Shown here one piece after another: positions 24,212 through 32,882 of a DNA stretch of 64,000 nucleotides; within the stretch, counting starts at the first letter, position 1, and every line of letters starts with the position of its first letter. Made by a program: the position numbers and the translations under genes. Source of the DNA: JAFTYO01 sp045611785 (GTDB taxonomy: Bacteria; Pseudomonadota; Alphaproteobacteria; RF32; CAG-239). A model generated the notes under the pieces. The model was given only the letters and a program-made list of their open reading frames with translations. It made no database searches and was not told the DNA's origin. The stretch covers positions 1 through 64,000 of the forward strand of contig JAZKXV010000026.1 in assembly GCA_045611785.1 (NCBI GenBank). Direction: 5' to 3'.

Positions 24212-26281
24212 CTATATATCAATTTTTACAACCACTACAGACCATGCAGGTATCATAATCTGCTTAGAACTGCCTAATTTAACATTTTCATCTAATGATG
24301 ATGAACTGTCTAAAATAAGTTTCCATTTTTTTGTTTTTTTAATGCTCGGAAGCTTCCATTTTTTTGCCACATTTTCTGCATTAAAAATAGTAAGCAACAA
24401 AGAGCTTTCTGAACAAGCTAAATATGAAATAGATTTAGTTTTTGCATTATTCCAATCAGGAGCTGTAAATTCTAATCCATTTTCATTATACCAAGCTAAA
24501 TCCTTATAATCTGCTTTTTCACATTTTACACCTGTGAAAAAGTGTTTACGATTAAATATTGCCAATTGTTTACGTAGCTTAATTAACTTATGTACGTATC
24601 TTGCAAAGTTACGCTCTTGTAATGTTATGGCTTCCCAAACAATCCAAGTAATAACATTATCTTGACAATATGGATTATTATTTCCAAATTGTGTCTTTAA
24701 AAACTCATCTCCAGCTAATATCATCGGAGTGCCAAAAGAAAATATTAAAGTTGTAATTAAAGCTTTTGCTCTTAATATTCTGGTTTGGTTGATGTTTTCA
24801 TCGAAACTAATTCCTTCTTCACCGGAGTTCCAACTCCAATTATTGTCGTTTCCGTCATGATTATTTTCACCATTGGCATAATTGTGTTTAACATTGTAGC
24901 TTACTAAATCGTTTAAGTTAAAACCATCATGTGCCGTTACAAAGTTTACACTACTCCATAAGTTACGATTGTTATATCCGAAGACATCACTGGAACCTGC
25001 AATCCTACTTGCAAACTCTCCAATCTGCCTTTCATCACCTCTCCAAAAACGTCTGATAACATCTCTGAACCTGTCGTTCCACTCTGCCCATCCTGATGGG
25101 AACGCACCTATTTGATATCCGCCAATACTGGCATCCCATGGCTCAGCAATCATCTTTACATCACGCAAGATATCATCTTGACTAACAGCTGCTAAAAAAC
25201 GACTATCATATTTAAAAATTGTTTTTTCTCTGCTTAGCGATGAAGCCAAATCGAGTCTAAAACCATCTACATGCATTTGCTTTGCCCAATAACGCATAGA
25301 ATCTGTAACAAGCATCAAAACATACGGATTTTGCACATTAAATGAAGCACCGCAACCTGTACTGTCATAATAAAAACGTTTTTGATTTTTATCTAAAGTG
25401 TAATAACTTTCGTTATCAATTCCTCTATAACACAACGTTGGTCCCAGTTGGTTTCCTTCGCATGTATGATTATAAACCACATCTAATATCACTTCCAAAT
25501 TATTTGCATGAAGTGATTTAACCATATCTTTAAAATCATCAATTCGGCCACCTAACAAATAATCATTATCAGGAGCAAAAAAACTCAATGTTTCATACCC
25601 CCAATAATTAATTCTGTCATTTCCTGTTTTATGAGCGAAATAAGAATGTATAGGTTGCAGTTCTACAGATGTAACACCTAGCCACTTTAAATAATTAATA
25701 ATTTTTTGAGATGATAATCCCTTAAACTTACCACGGTATGCATCTTCAATTTTAGGAAATAATTTTGTGTATCCTTTTACATGCATTTCATAAATAATTG
25801 TCTTACTGAAATCATGTTTAGGCTTTACATCTTTTTCCCAATTATATTGTTCATCTACCACAACAGATTTCGGTACATAAGGAGCACTATCCAACGTTGA
25901 AAATGATAAATCTTGATCCGGACTGTCAATGTCATATCCAAAGATAGCTTTATGCCATATGAGCTTACCAATTATCTTTTTTGCATATGGATCTATAAGC
26001 AGTTTATTATGGTTAAAACGCTTTCCTTCTAATGGCTTATATTCTCCATAAACCCTATAACCGTAAACTTGACCGGGCTTAATTCCTTCTAAGTACACAT
26101 GCCATATATTATGGTCATTTGACTTAATTTCAACTTGAGAAATTTCTTCTGTACCAGTTTCATCAAACAAACACAAAACAACTTTTTGTGCATTTGCGGA
26201 AAAGAGAGAAAAATTTACTCCTTTGCCATCATAATTTGCACCTAACGGATATGGTTTACTTTGATTTAACCTTACTCTCAT
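24212..26281 (-). CDS. glgX: Glycogen debranching enzyme GlgX
   Basis: The 689-residue GH13 enzyme has an N-terminal CBM48 domain (GANYDGKGVNFSLFSANA), then the TIM barrel with DVVYNHTCEGN, VDGFRLDLASSL (nucleophile Asp), MIAEPWDASIGGYQ (acid/base Glu) and FVTAHDGF (third Asp). It hydrolyses alpha-1,6 branches of limit dextrins. The site AAGGTGATGC precedes the ATG, 10 nt after glgB. Confidence 0.96.
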   Translation of the reverse strand: MRVRLNQSKPYPLGANYDGKGVNFSLFSANAQKVVLCLFDETGTEEISQVEIKSNDHNIWHVYLEGIKPGQVYGYRVYGEYKPLEGKRFNHNKLLIDPYAKKIIGKLIWHKAIFGYDIDSPDQDLSFSTLDSAPYVPKSVVVDEQYNWEKDVKPKHDFSKTIIYEMHVKGYTKLFPKIEDAYRGKFKGLSSQKIINYLKWLGVTSVELQPIHSYFAHKTGNDRINYWGYETLSFFAPDNDYLLGGRIDDFKDMVKSLHANNLEVILDVVYNHTCEGNQLGPTLCYRGIDNESYYTLDKNQKRFYYDSTGCGASFNVQNPYVLMLVTDSMRYWAKQMHVDGFRLDLASSLSREKTIFKYDSRFLAAVSQDDILRDVKMIAEPWDASIGGYQIGAFPSGWAEWNDRFRDVIRRFWRGDERQIGEFASRIAGSSDVFGYNNRNLWSSVNFVTAHDGFNLNDLVSYNVKHNYANGENNHDGNDNNWSWNSGEEGISFDENINQTRILRAKALITTLIFSFGTPMILAGDEFLKTQFGNNNPYCQDNVITWIVWEAITLQERNFARYVHKLIKLRKQLAIFNRKHFFTGVKCEKADYKDLAWYNENGLEFTAPDWNNAKTKSISYLACSESSLLLTIFNAENVAKKWKLPSIKKTKKWKLILDSSSSLDENVKLGSSKQIMIPAWSVVVVKIDI

Positions 26282-26291
26282 GCATCACCTT

Positions 26292-28490
26292 TTATCTTAT
26301 AGGTTTAATAACGATTGTTGAAAGCGGGGGAACTTTAACTTGAATAGAAAAAGGTTTCATATTCCATACCTGATATTCTGCATTTATATAACCTTCATTT
26401 TTAACACCGCTTCCCCAATAATTTACGTCATCGCTATTAAAAATTTCTTGATATGCACAAGCTTCGTTTACACCGATACGATAATTGTCACGAACAACAG
26501 GTGTAAAGTTACAGATAACAATCAAATAATCGTCCGGATTGTGTCCTTTTCTGATAAACGAAATTACACTGTCATCACAATTAGAATGTTCAATCCATTC
26601 AAAGCCTTTATAATCAAAATCTTCTTCATATAAAGGAGCATTTCCTTTATACATCAAGTTCAAATCTCTTACGCAATTTTGCATACCTTTGAACATAGGA
26701 TAATCTAACAAATGCCAACGCAAACTTTCTGCTTCGGTCCATTCACGGTCCTGAGCAAATTCACTTCCCATAAACAAAAGTTTCTTACCGGGGTGTGTCC
26801 ACATAAAACCATAATATGCTCTCAAGTTTGCAAACCTTTGCCACTCGTCTCCCGGCATTTTACCGAGCATTGACCCTTTACCATGCACAACTTCATCATG
26901 AGAAAGCGGCAATATAAAGTTTTCATTAAACGCATACAACAAACCGAAAGTTAAAAGACCATGATGATATTTTCTATGTATCGGTTCATGTGCAATATAA
27001 CGAAGAGTATCATTCATCCAACCCATATTCCACTTATAACCGAAGCCTAAACCTCCCATAGACGTCGGGCGAGAAACTAAAGGCCACGCTGTGGATTCTT
27101 CAGCACAAGTAACTGCGCCTTTATTTTCCCCATAAACAAGTTCATTCATTTTACGTATAAATGAAATTGCTTCTAAGTTTTCATTACCGCCATACTGATT
27201 AGGTACCCACTCTCCATCTTTTCTTGAATAGTCCAAATATAACATCGATGCTACAGCATCAACACGTAAACCATCAATATGATATTCTTTAAGCCAATAT
27301 AAAGCACTTGCACACAAAACATTGCATACTTCAGTTCTGCCATAATTGTATATTTTTGTGCCCCAATCTTTATGCTCACCTTTTCTCGGATCTGCATGTT
27401 CATATAAGTGTGTTCCATCAAATTCAACAAGACCATGCCCGTCTTTAGGGAAGTGTGCAGGAACCCAGTCCATAATCACAGCAATACCTGCTTGATGGAA
27501 TTTATCAACCATATATCTAAAATCATCAGGGGTACCAAAACGAGATGTAGGAGCAAATAAACCTGTTACTTGATATCCCCAAGATGCATCAAGAGGATGC
27601 TCACAAAGAGGTAAAAATTCGACATGTGTAAATCCCATATTTGAAACATATGGTACAAGCCTGTCTGCAAATTCACGATATGTTAAATACTCTTCTCCGT
27701 GCTCGCCTTTTCTGCGCCAAGAACCCAAATGCACCTCATAAATACTCATTGGCTTATCAAAACTATTATATGCTTCACGATAATTCATCCATTCTGAATC
27801 ATGCCAATTATATTTATTGATATCATAAACTATAGACGCTGTATTAGGACGTTTTTCAGCATAAAATCCCATCGGGTCAGATTTACATAAAATGTAATCT
27901 TGCTGAGTTTTAACTTCAAATTTATAAACTTCACCTTCACCGATTCCAGGAACAAATATATCCCAAATTCCGCATGTAGGATGCTTACGCATAACGTTAA
28001 CTCTGCCATCCCAATTGTTAAAGTTTCCTACCACTGAAACACGTTTTGCATTAGGTGCCCAAACAGCAAATGCCACACCTTTAACGCCATCAATTTCAGT
28101 AACATGTGCACCCAATTTTTTATATATATCGTGATGATTTCCTTCTGAAAAAAGATAAACATCTATATCACCAATTGTTGCACCAAAACGGTATACATCT
28201 TCAATGATATACACAGAGCCTAAATCATTTGTTATCTTAAATTTGTATTTTAAATCTTCGCCTTTTCCCAAATTAATTTGATAAAAACCTCTATCATCTA
28301 ATCTGGTCATTTCACCTAATGATCTTTCATCACTATCTACAACTTCAACCTTAACGGAATGCGGTTGAAAAGTTCTTATAAAAATGTTCTTTGATCCTTT
28401 ATCTCTGTGGATTCCGAGCACTGCAAAAACATTAGAATGATTACCATCAATTATAGCATTCATTTCTTCTACTGATAACAAATTTTCCAT
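26292..28490 (-). CDS. glgB: 1,4-alpha-glucan branching enzyme GlgB
   Basis: The 732-residue enzyme forms alpha-1,6 branches in glycogen. It has two N-terminal beta modules (the second with GVAFAVWAPNAKRVSVVGNFN), then the GH13 barrel with HIDGLRVDAVASML (nucleophile), CAEESTAWP (acid/base) and LSHDEVVHGKGSM. The length matches the Gram-negative type. It is the first gene of glgB-glgX-malQ. Synthase, pyrophosphorylase and phosphorylase genes are not in the window. Confidence 0.97.
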   Translation of the reverse strand: MENLLSVEEMNAIIDGNHSNVFAVLGIHRDKGSKNIFIRTFQPHSVKVEVVDSDERSLGEMTRLDDRGFYQINLGKGEDLKYKFKITNDLGSVYIIEDVYRFGATIGDIDVYLFSEGNHHDIYKKLGAHVTEIDGVKGVAFAVWAPNAKRVSVVGNFNNWDGRVNVMRKHPTCGIWDIFVPGIGEGEVYKFEVKTQQDYILCKSDPMGFYAEKRPNTASIVYDINKYNWHDSEWMNYREAYNSFDKPMSIYEVHLGSWRRKGEHGEEYLTYREFADRLVPYVSNMGFTHVEFLPLCEHPLDASWGYQVTGLFAPTSRFGTPDDFRYMVDKFHQAGIAVIMDWVPAHFPKDGHGLVEFDGTHLYEHADPRKGEHKDWGTKIYNYGRTEVCNVLCASALYWLKEYHIDGLRVDAVASMLYLDYSRKDGEWVPNQYGGNENLEAISFIRKMNELVYGENKGAVTCAEESTAWPLVSRPTSMGGLGFGYKWNMGWMNDTLRYIAHEPIHRKYHHGLLTFGLLYAFNENFILPLSHDEVVHGKGSMLGKMPGDEWQRFANLRAYYGFMWTHPGKKLLFMGSEFAQDREWTEAESLRWHLLDYPMFKGMQNCVRDLNLMYKGNAPLYEEDFDYKGFEWIEHSNCDDSVISFIRKGHNPDDYLIVICNFTPVVRDNYRIGVNEACAYQEIFNSDDVNYWGSGVKNEGYINAEYQVWNMKPFSIQVKVPPLSTIVIKPIR

Positions 28491-28684
28491 TAAACCTCCA
28501 TGAAAATATCAAGTCAAAATAATAGCATTTTTTCTCATATTTAATATCTAGTTTATATCTATAAATGCATATCGTTTTAAATGCAAGAAAATAACTTGAG
28601 ATTTTAAAACAATTAAATGTTGACGTATAAAATTTTCATATATATATTGAGCTTGTTATTAATATTTTTATATGGAGTATATAT

Positions 28685-28939
28685 ATGTCAAATTGTTATA
28701 ATGAAAATTATATCAAAGAAGCAGCTTATTACTTATGGCAAAATGCCGGCTGCCCAAGCGGACAAGATGATAAATTCTGGTCTTTAGCTGTAGAACAGTA
28801 TTATAATTATTCTTGTTCAAGTTCATCAAGTAAAAAATCTTGTTGCAAATCTACCTGCTCTACAAGTAGCTCTTCTTCAAAGAAAACAACTTCTTCAAGA
28901 AGCTCAAAAACAAGCAGTAAAACAAGCAGCAAAAAATAA
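28685..28939 (+). CDS. DUF2934 protein with a Ser/Lys/Cys-rich tail
   Basis: The 84-residue product begins with a DUF2934 unit (IKEAAYYLWQNAGCPSGQDD.FW..A), a short helical domain of unknown role common in proteobacteria. Residues 41-84 are low-complexity Ser, Lys, Thr and Cys (for example SSSSSKKSCCKSTCS). The basic tail might bind nucleic acid or metal; this is inference. GGAG precedes the ATG and a terminator follows. Confidence 0.8.
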   Translation: MSNCYNENYIKEAAYYLWQNAGCPSGQDDKFWSLAVEQYYNYSCSSSSSKKSCCKSTCSTSSSSSKKTTSSRSSKTSSKTSSKK

Positions 28940-28957
28940 TATATTGACTACTTGTCG

Positions 28958-28994
28958 ACACCTCTTTGCACATCTTGTAAAGAGGTGTTTTTTT
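28958..28994 (+). terminator. Rho-independent terminator
   Basis: ACACCTCTTT pairs with AAAGAGGTGT, followed by T-rich sequence, 19 nt after the DUF2934 gene. Confidence 0.9.
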
Positions 28995-29128
28995 ATGAAA
29001 ATTCAAATACAAAAAAATGCATTTTTACATTTTATAAAACATGAAATTAAATACAAATAAAAATCTTAATGGTTTATTATCAAAATACGAATATAATTTC
29101 ATCATATAAAATTAAATGGAGAAAAATT

Positions 29129-30193
29129 ATGTCACGTGCTGAAGATATTTTTCAAAAACTTATATATTTTGGTGAAGATGCCATTGATGAGTTTATCTTA
29201 ACGCTTCAAACAGAAGAATTATTTTTAGATTTTAAACAAGCTGTATCAACCGGAAAAAACTTCAATACTTTACATCGAGATGACCGTAAAAACTTAGCTA
29301 AAGCAATTTCCGGATTCGGCAATTCTGAAGGCGGAGTTATAGTATGGGGCGTAGAATGTTCTCGAGATCACGAAATCGGTGATGTGGCAAAAGCAAAGGT
29401 AAAAGTAAAAAACGTACATCGCTTTTTAAGTTGGCTTGAAGGTGCCATTTCAGGCTGCACGATTCCCAGTCACAACAAAGTTAGAAACCACATAATAAGT
29501 TGCGATAAAAATGGTGATGGGTTTATTGCAACATATATTCCAAAATCTGAAATAACTCCTTTAATGAGCACCCTAGGCGGGTCAATATATATTCGTTCAG
29601 GATCAAATAATGTTCCCGCTCCTTACGCTGTAATTGCCGGCATGTTCGGCAAAAAACCACAACCAAATATTGAGTTATTATTACAAGATAAACGCTTAGA
29701 AATTTTGCAAAACAGTGAAGAAGATTTACTCTATCCGCACACCATAGATAATCCGCCTGAAAAGTATGTAAAAATCAGTTTTTCTATTCAAGCGCACAAC
29801 GAAAGTAATGCTATTGCAAAAGAAATATATTTTTCGTGCACTACAGAAAGTTTAGCCAGCGAATATAATAAAGTCAGATTCTTAAATTACAATCAAATGG
29901 ATTCTCTTAGCACAATTGCCGGACACATTAATTTGATTACAAAACCTGACTTACGTTTACCACCAAGAGGCATGATAAAATTTGCAAATGTTCAAATAAT
30001 TTTATCACCATATACCAATGAAGATTTTTGCTTAAATGGTGTTATTGGTGCAGAAAATGCTGCACCAAAAGATTTTAGAATATATATACCGAAAAACCAA
30101 CTTCGTTCGTTTGTTGCAAAAGCGTTAAAAGACGAAGACAACACCGAAATCTTAAGCGCAGAATTTTTCAATAACTTTTTAATGAGGTCTTAA
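29129..30193 (+). CDS. AlbA_2 (Schlafen-like) domain protein
   Basis: The 354-residue product has the AlbA_2 pattern: LFLDFKQAVSTGK, then KNLAKAISGFGNSEGGVIVWGVE, and a later GGSIYIRSGSNN. The domain is related to Schlafen nucleic-acid-binding and ATPase-like folds and is found in regulators and defence proteins. The C-terminal 180 residues match nothing I recognise. I start at 29129, where GGAGAAAAATT precedes the ATG. It ends 4 nt before rnhA, so they are co-transcribed. Confidence 0.78.
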   Translation: MSRAEDIFQKLIYFGEDAIDEFILTLQTEELFLDFKQAVSTGKNFNTLHRDDRKNLAKAISGFGNSEGGVIVWGVECSRDHEIGDVAKAKVKVKNVHRFLSWLEGAISGCTIPSHNKVRNHIISCDKNGDGFIATYIPKSEITPLMSTLGGSIYIRSGSNNVPAPYAVIAGMFGKKPQPNIELLLQDKRLEILQNSEEDLLYPHTIDNPPEKYVKISFSIQAHNESNAIAKEIYFSCTTESLASEYNKVRFLNYNQMDSLSTIAGHINLITKPDLRLPPRGMIKFANVQIILSPYTNEDFCLNGVIGAENAAPKDFRIYIPKNQLRSFVAKALKDEDNTEILSAEFFNNFLMRS

Positions 30194-30197
30194 AAAT

Positions 30198-30647
30198 ATG
30201 GTTGCAAGAATTGAAATTTTTACCGATGGAGCTTGTTCCGGCAACCCTGGAATTGGTGGTTGGGGCGCATTATTGCGCTATAAAGATATTGAAAAAGAAT
30301 TAAGCGGAGGTGAAATCGAAACAACAAATAATCGTATGGAATTAACCGCTGTAATTGAAGCTCTTAAAGCTCTTAAAACTCGTTGCAACATTACCCTTTA
30401 CACAGACAGCAAATATGTCATGTGCGGAATTACCGAATGGTTAGAAAATTGGAAAAACAACGGGTGGAAAACATCAAACAAAAAAAGCGAAGTTAAAAAT
30501 ATCGATTTATGGCAACAATTAGACGAACTTATTAAGCAACATGAAATAAGATGGGTTTGGGTAAAAGGTCATAACGGACACCCCGAAAATGAACGTGTTG
30601 ACACTCTCGCACGTAAAGAAGTTTCTAATCTGAAACAACCACAATAA
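30198..30647 (+). CDS. rnhA: Ribonuclease HI
   Basis: The 149-residue enzyme cleaves RNA in RNA-DNA hybrids. All four catalytic acids are visible: FTDGACSGNPG, NNRMELTAV, LYTDSKYV and NERVDTLA. WVKGHNGHPEN carries the conserved His. Length and motifs are standard. It follows the AlbA_2 gene closely. Confidence 0.97.
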   Translation: MVARIEIFTDGACSGNPGIGGWGALLRYKDIEKELSGGEIETTNNRMELTAVIEALKALKTRCNITLYTDSKYVMCGITEWLENWKNNGWKTSNKKSEVKNIDLWQQLDELIKQHEIRWVWVKGHNGHPENERVDTLARKEVSNLKQPQ

Positions 30648-30652
30648 TTTTA

Positions 30653-30681
30653 TTGACAAAATCGATTTAGCGATATATAAT
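30653..30681 (+). promoter_or_regulatory. Sigma-70 promoter of the M29 aminopeptidase gene
   Basis: TTGACA, 17 bases, TATAAT: a perfect consensus. The gene that follows has no ribosome site, so transcription signals look native while translation signals do not. Confidence 0.85.
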
Positions 30682-30726
30682 TTGTACAATTTCAAATTAT
30701 TTTATAACCAATAATCCTTGTCAATT

Positions 30727-31848
30727 ATGAACAAATTACAGCAACTTGCGGAAAATGTTTTGAAAAATTCCGTAAATCTCGTCCCTGGCGAAAAAGTCTT
30801 CATTGATCTCAAAGGTTTAAAAGGGATTCCATTGTTTGAAGCATTTATTGAAGCCACAGTCAAATTAGGAGGTACTCCTTTTTACTTCTTAAACGACATC
30901 AGTTTCACCAATGCAATGCTCAAGCATGCATCAAAAGAACAACTTGAAGAGCATTGCAAAATGCACCTTGAACTCATGAAACATATGGATGTATACATTG
31001 GGTTCTCCAGCATGGCAAATCCATACGATGCATCAGATGTTTCAGACGAAAATCAAGCTTTGTATGGTGAGTGTTATTCAAAAGTTCTGCGCTACAGAGT
31101 AGATAATACTCGTTGGTGCGTCTTAAGATTTCCAAATGATGTGATGGCCTATGAGGCCGGCATGTCTACCAAGCAATTTACAAACTTTTTGCTTGACGCC
31201 TGCTTGCTTGATTACTCAAAAATGGAACCAGCCATGAACAAGCTTGCCGAATTGATGAAAAAGACCGATAAAGTAAGAATTATCGGACCTGAAACAGACC
31301 TTTCTTTTTCCATCAAAGATATCGGCGCAGTTGTGTGTTCAGGACACAGAAACATTCCGGACGGAGAAGTATATTCCGCACCGGTAAAAGATTCCATAAA
31401 TGGCGTTATCCGATTCAATACCTCAAGCCATATGGACGGAAAGAAATTTTCCAACATTAAGCTTTGGTTTGAAAACGGTAAAATCATCAACTGCGAACAT
31501 TCAGGCAGCAAAGAAGACCTCGAAAACATTTTTAACAAAGACGCCGGCGCCCGATATGTGGGAGAATTTGCATTGGGGGTAAACCCTTTCATTACTAAAG
31601 ATATTTGTAATATCTTGTTTGATGAAAAGATTGCAGGTTCATTGCACATGGCTGTCGGAAATTGTTATAAGACAGCACCAAACGGAAACTCTTCAGAAAT
31701 TCATTGGGATCTGGTTCTGATCCAAACCCCTGAATACGGAGGTGGTCAAATTTACTTTGACGACGTGCTGATTCGAGATAACGGCTTATTTGTTGTTGAT
31801 GAACTAAAATGCCTCAACCCTGCAGAACTAAAAGCATCTGTTAATTAA
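30727..31848 (+). CDS. M29-family aminopeptidase
   Basis: The 373-residue product fits thermophilic-type leucyl aminopeptidases (AmpS/PepS). The putative metal ligands are VGEFALG (Glu), DEKIAGSLHMAVGNCY (Glu, His, Tyr) and IHWDLV (His, Asp). It releases N-terminal residues from peptides in the cytoplasm. The ATG at 30727 has no Shine-Dalgarno site (GTCAATTATG), and codon use is richer in C and G than in neighbours, so transfer is possible. A small lipoprotein gene follows. Confidence 0.87.
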   Translation: MNKLQQLAENVLKNSVNLVPGEKVFIDLKGLKGIPLFEAFIEATVKLGGTPFYFLNDISFTNAMLKHASKEQLEEHCKMHLELMKHMDVYIGFSSMANPYDASDVSDENQALYGECYSKVLRYRVDNTRWCVLRFPNDVMAYEAGMSTKQFTNFLLDACLLDYSKMEPAMNKLAELMKKTDKVRIIGPETDLSFSIKDIGAVVCSGHRNIPDGEVYSAPVKDSINGVIRFNTSSHMDGKKFSNIKLWFENGKIINCEHSGSKEDLENIFNKDAGARYVGEFALGVNPFITKDICNILFDEKIAGSLHMAVGNCYKTAPNGNSSEIHWDLVLIQTPEYGGGQIYFDDVLIRDNGLFVVDELKCLNPAELKASVN

Positions 31849-31871
31849 CTAACAAATCAAACATTGAGAAG

Positions 31872-32147
31872 ATGAAAAAAATTTTTTGTATTGTAATCGC
31901 TGCAGTGGCACTTGTTTGCCTTACCTCATCATGTACTGAAAACCAAAGAGTACGCGAATTTGGAGGTACCATGACTGTAAAGCTTGAGCCAGGACAAAAG
32001 CTTATGATGGCAACATGGAAAGAGAACTCACTCTTCTATCTAACAGAACCGATGGAAGAAAGTTATCAGCCCAAAACAAAAACATTCCAAGAAAACTCTT
32101 CTTATGGAATGTTGGAAACTAAGGTTATCTTCATAGAAAGTAAGTAA
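31872..32147 (+). CDS. Small predicted lipoprotein
   Basis: The 91-residue product has a lipoprotein signal peptide with lipobox LTSSC (Cys21). The mature part, about 70 residues, is beta-rich (GGTMTVKLEPGQKLMMATW). It lies 23 nt after the aminopeptidase gene. GAGAAG just before the ATG could be a weak site. A terminator follows. No family is recognised. Confidence 0.7.
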   Translation: MKKIFCIVIAAVALVCLTSSCTENQRVREFGGTMTVKLEPGQKLMMATWKENSLFYLTEPMEESYQPKTKTFQENSSYGMLETKVIFIESK

Positions 32148-32152
32148 TTTTT

Positions 32153-32188
32153 TACCCTTTGAATGCAAATTCAAAGGGTTTTATTTTT
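32153..32188 (+). terminator. Rho-independent terminator
   Basis: ACCCTTTGAA pairs with TTCAAAGGGT, followed by TTTATTTTT. Confidence 0.88.
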
Positions 32189-32296
32189 GATAAACTAAAA
32201 AGTTGTATATGACAATATATGTATTGACGCCCCTAAAAAAATTTTATACGATTACGCCCATATTGTAAAATCTAACAAAAAAAGAAAGGAAAACAT

Positions 32297-32848
32297 ATGT
32301 TACATCCGTGGCACGGTGTTAGTCGTGGTGAAAATCCACCAGAAATTATAACTGCTATAATTGAAGTTCCAAAAGGATCACAAACAAAATATGAACTTGA
32401 TAAATTAAGCGGTTTATTAAAAGTTGATCGTATCTTATATAGTGCCGTACATTATCCGGCAAACTACGGTTTCATCCCTCAAAGTTATTGCGAAGATAAC
32501 GACCCTTTAGATATATTGGTACTGTGCCAAGAGTCTGTATTGCCTCTATCTATAATGAGAGTTCGTCCAATTGGGGTTATGAAAATGGTTGATCAAGGTG
32601 AAGCCGATGATAAGATTATTGCCGTTCACGTTGATGACCCTGAATTTGCACATTATCAATCAATTGATGAATTACCCCCGCATAGCTTAAAAATCTTAAG
32701 ACGCTTCTTTGAAGACTATAAACTTCTCGAAAACAAAGAAGTAAAAATTGAAAAATTTTTAGGAGTAAACGAAGCTAAACAAATTATCCAAAGCGCTTTT
32801 AATTTATATGATGAACATAAAGAAAATCTGGCAGGATATGAAAAATAA
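32297..32848 (+). CDS. ppa: Inorganic pyrophosphatase
   Basis: The 183-residue family I enzyme hydrolyses pyrophosphate. Landmarks are EVPKGSQTKYELDK, HYPANYGFIPQSYCEDNDPLDILVL (metal-binding Asp cluster) and DEGEADDKIIAV-type GEADDKIIAVHVDDPEF. A clear AAAGGAAA site precedes the ATG. Length and order are typical for alphaproteobacteria. Confidence 0.96.
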   Translation: MLHPWHGVSRGENPPEIITAIIEVPKGSQTKYELDKLSGLLKVDRILYSAVHYPANYGFIPQSYCEDNDPLDILVLCQESVLPLSIMRVRPIGVMKMVDQGEADDKIIAVHVDDPEFAHYQSIDELPPHSLKILRRFFEDYKLLENKEVKIEKFLGVNEAKQIIQSAFNLYDEHKENLAGYEK

Positions 32849-32854
32849 ACCCCA

Positions 32855-32882
32855 TAAAAAATCGCCTTAACGGCGATTTTTT
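32855..32882. terminator. Bidirectional terminator
   Basis: AAAAAATCGCC/GGCGATTTTTT between convergent genes. Confidence 0.9.

Noticed and set aside
30653..30727. Bacteroidota-type promoter (TAnnTTTG) for SD-less genes
   Set aside because: The boxes here are perfect sigma-70 hexamers (TTGACA, TATAAT), and the TAnnTTTG element does not fit, so a Bacteroidota origin is not supported by the promoter.
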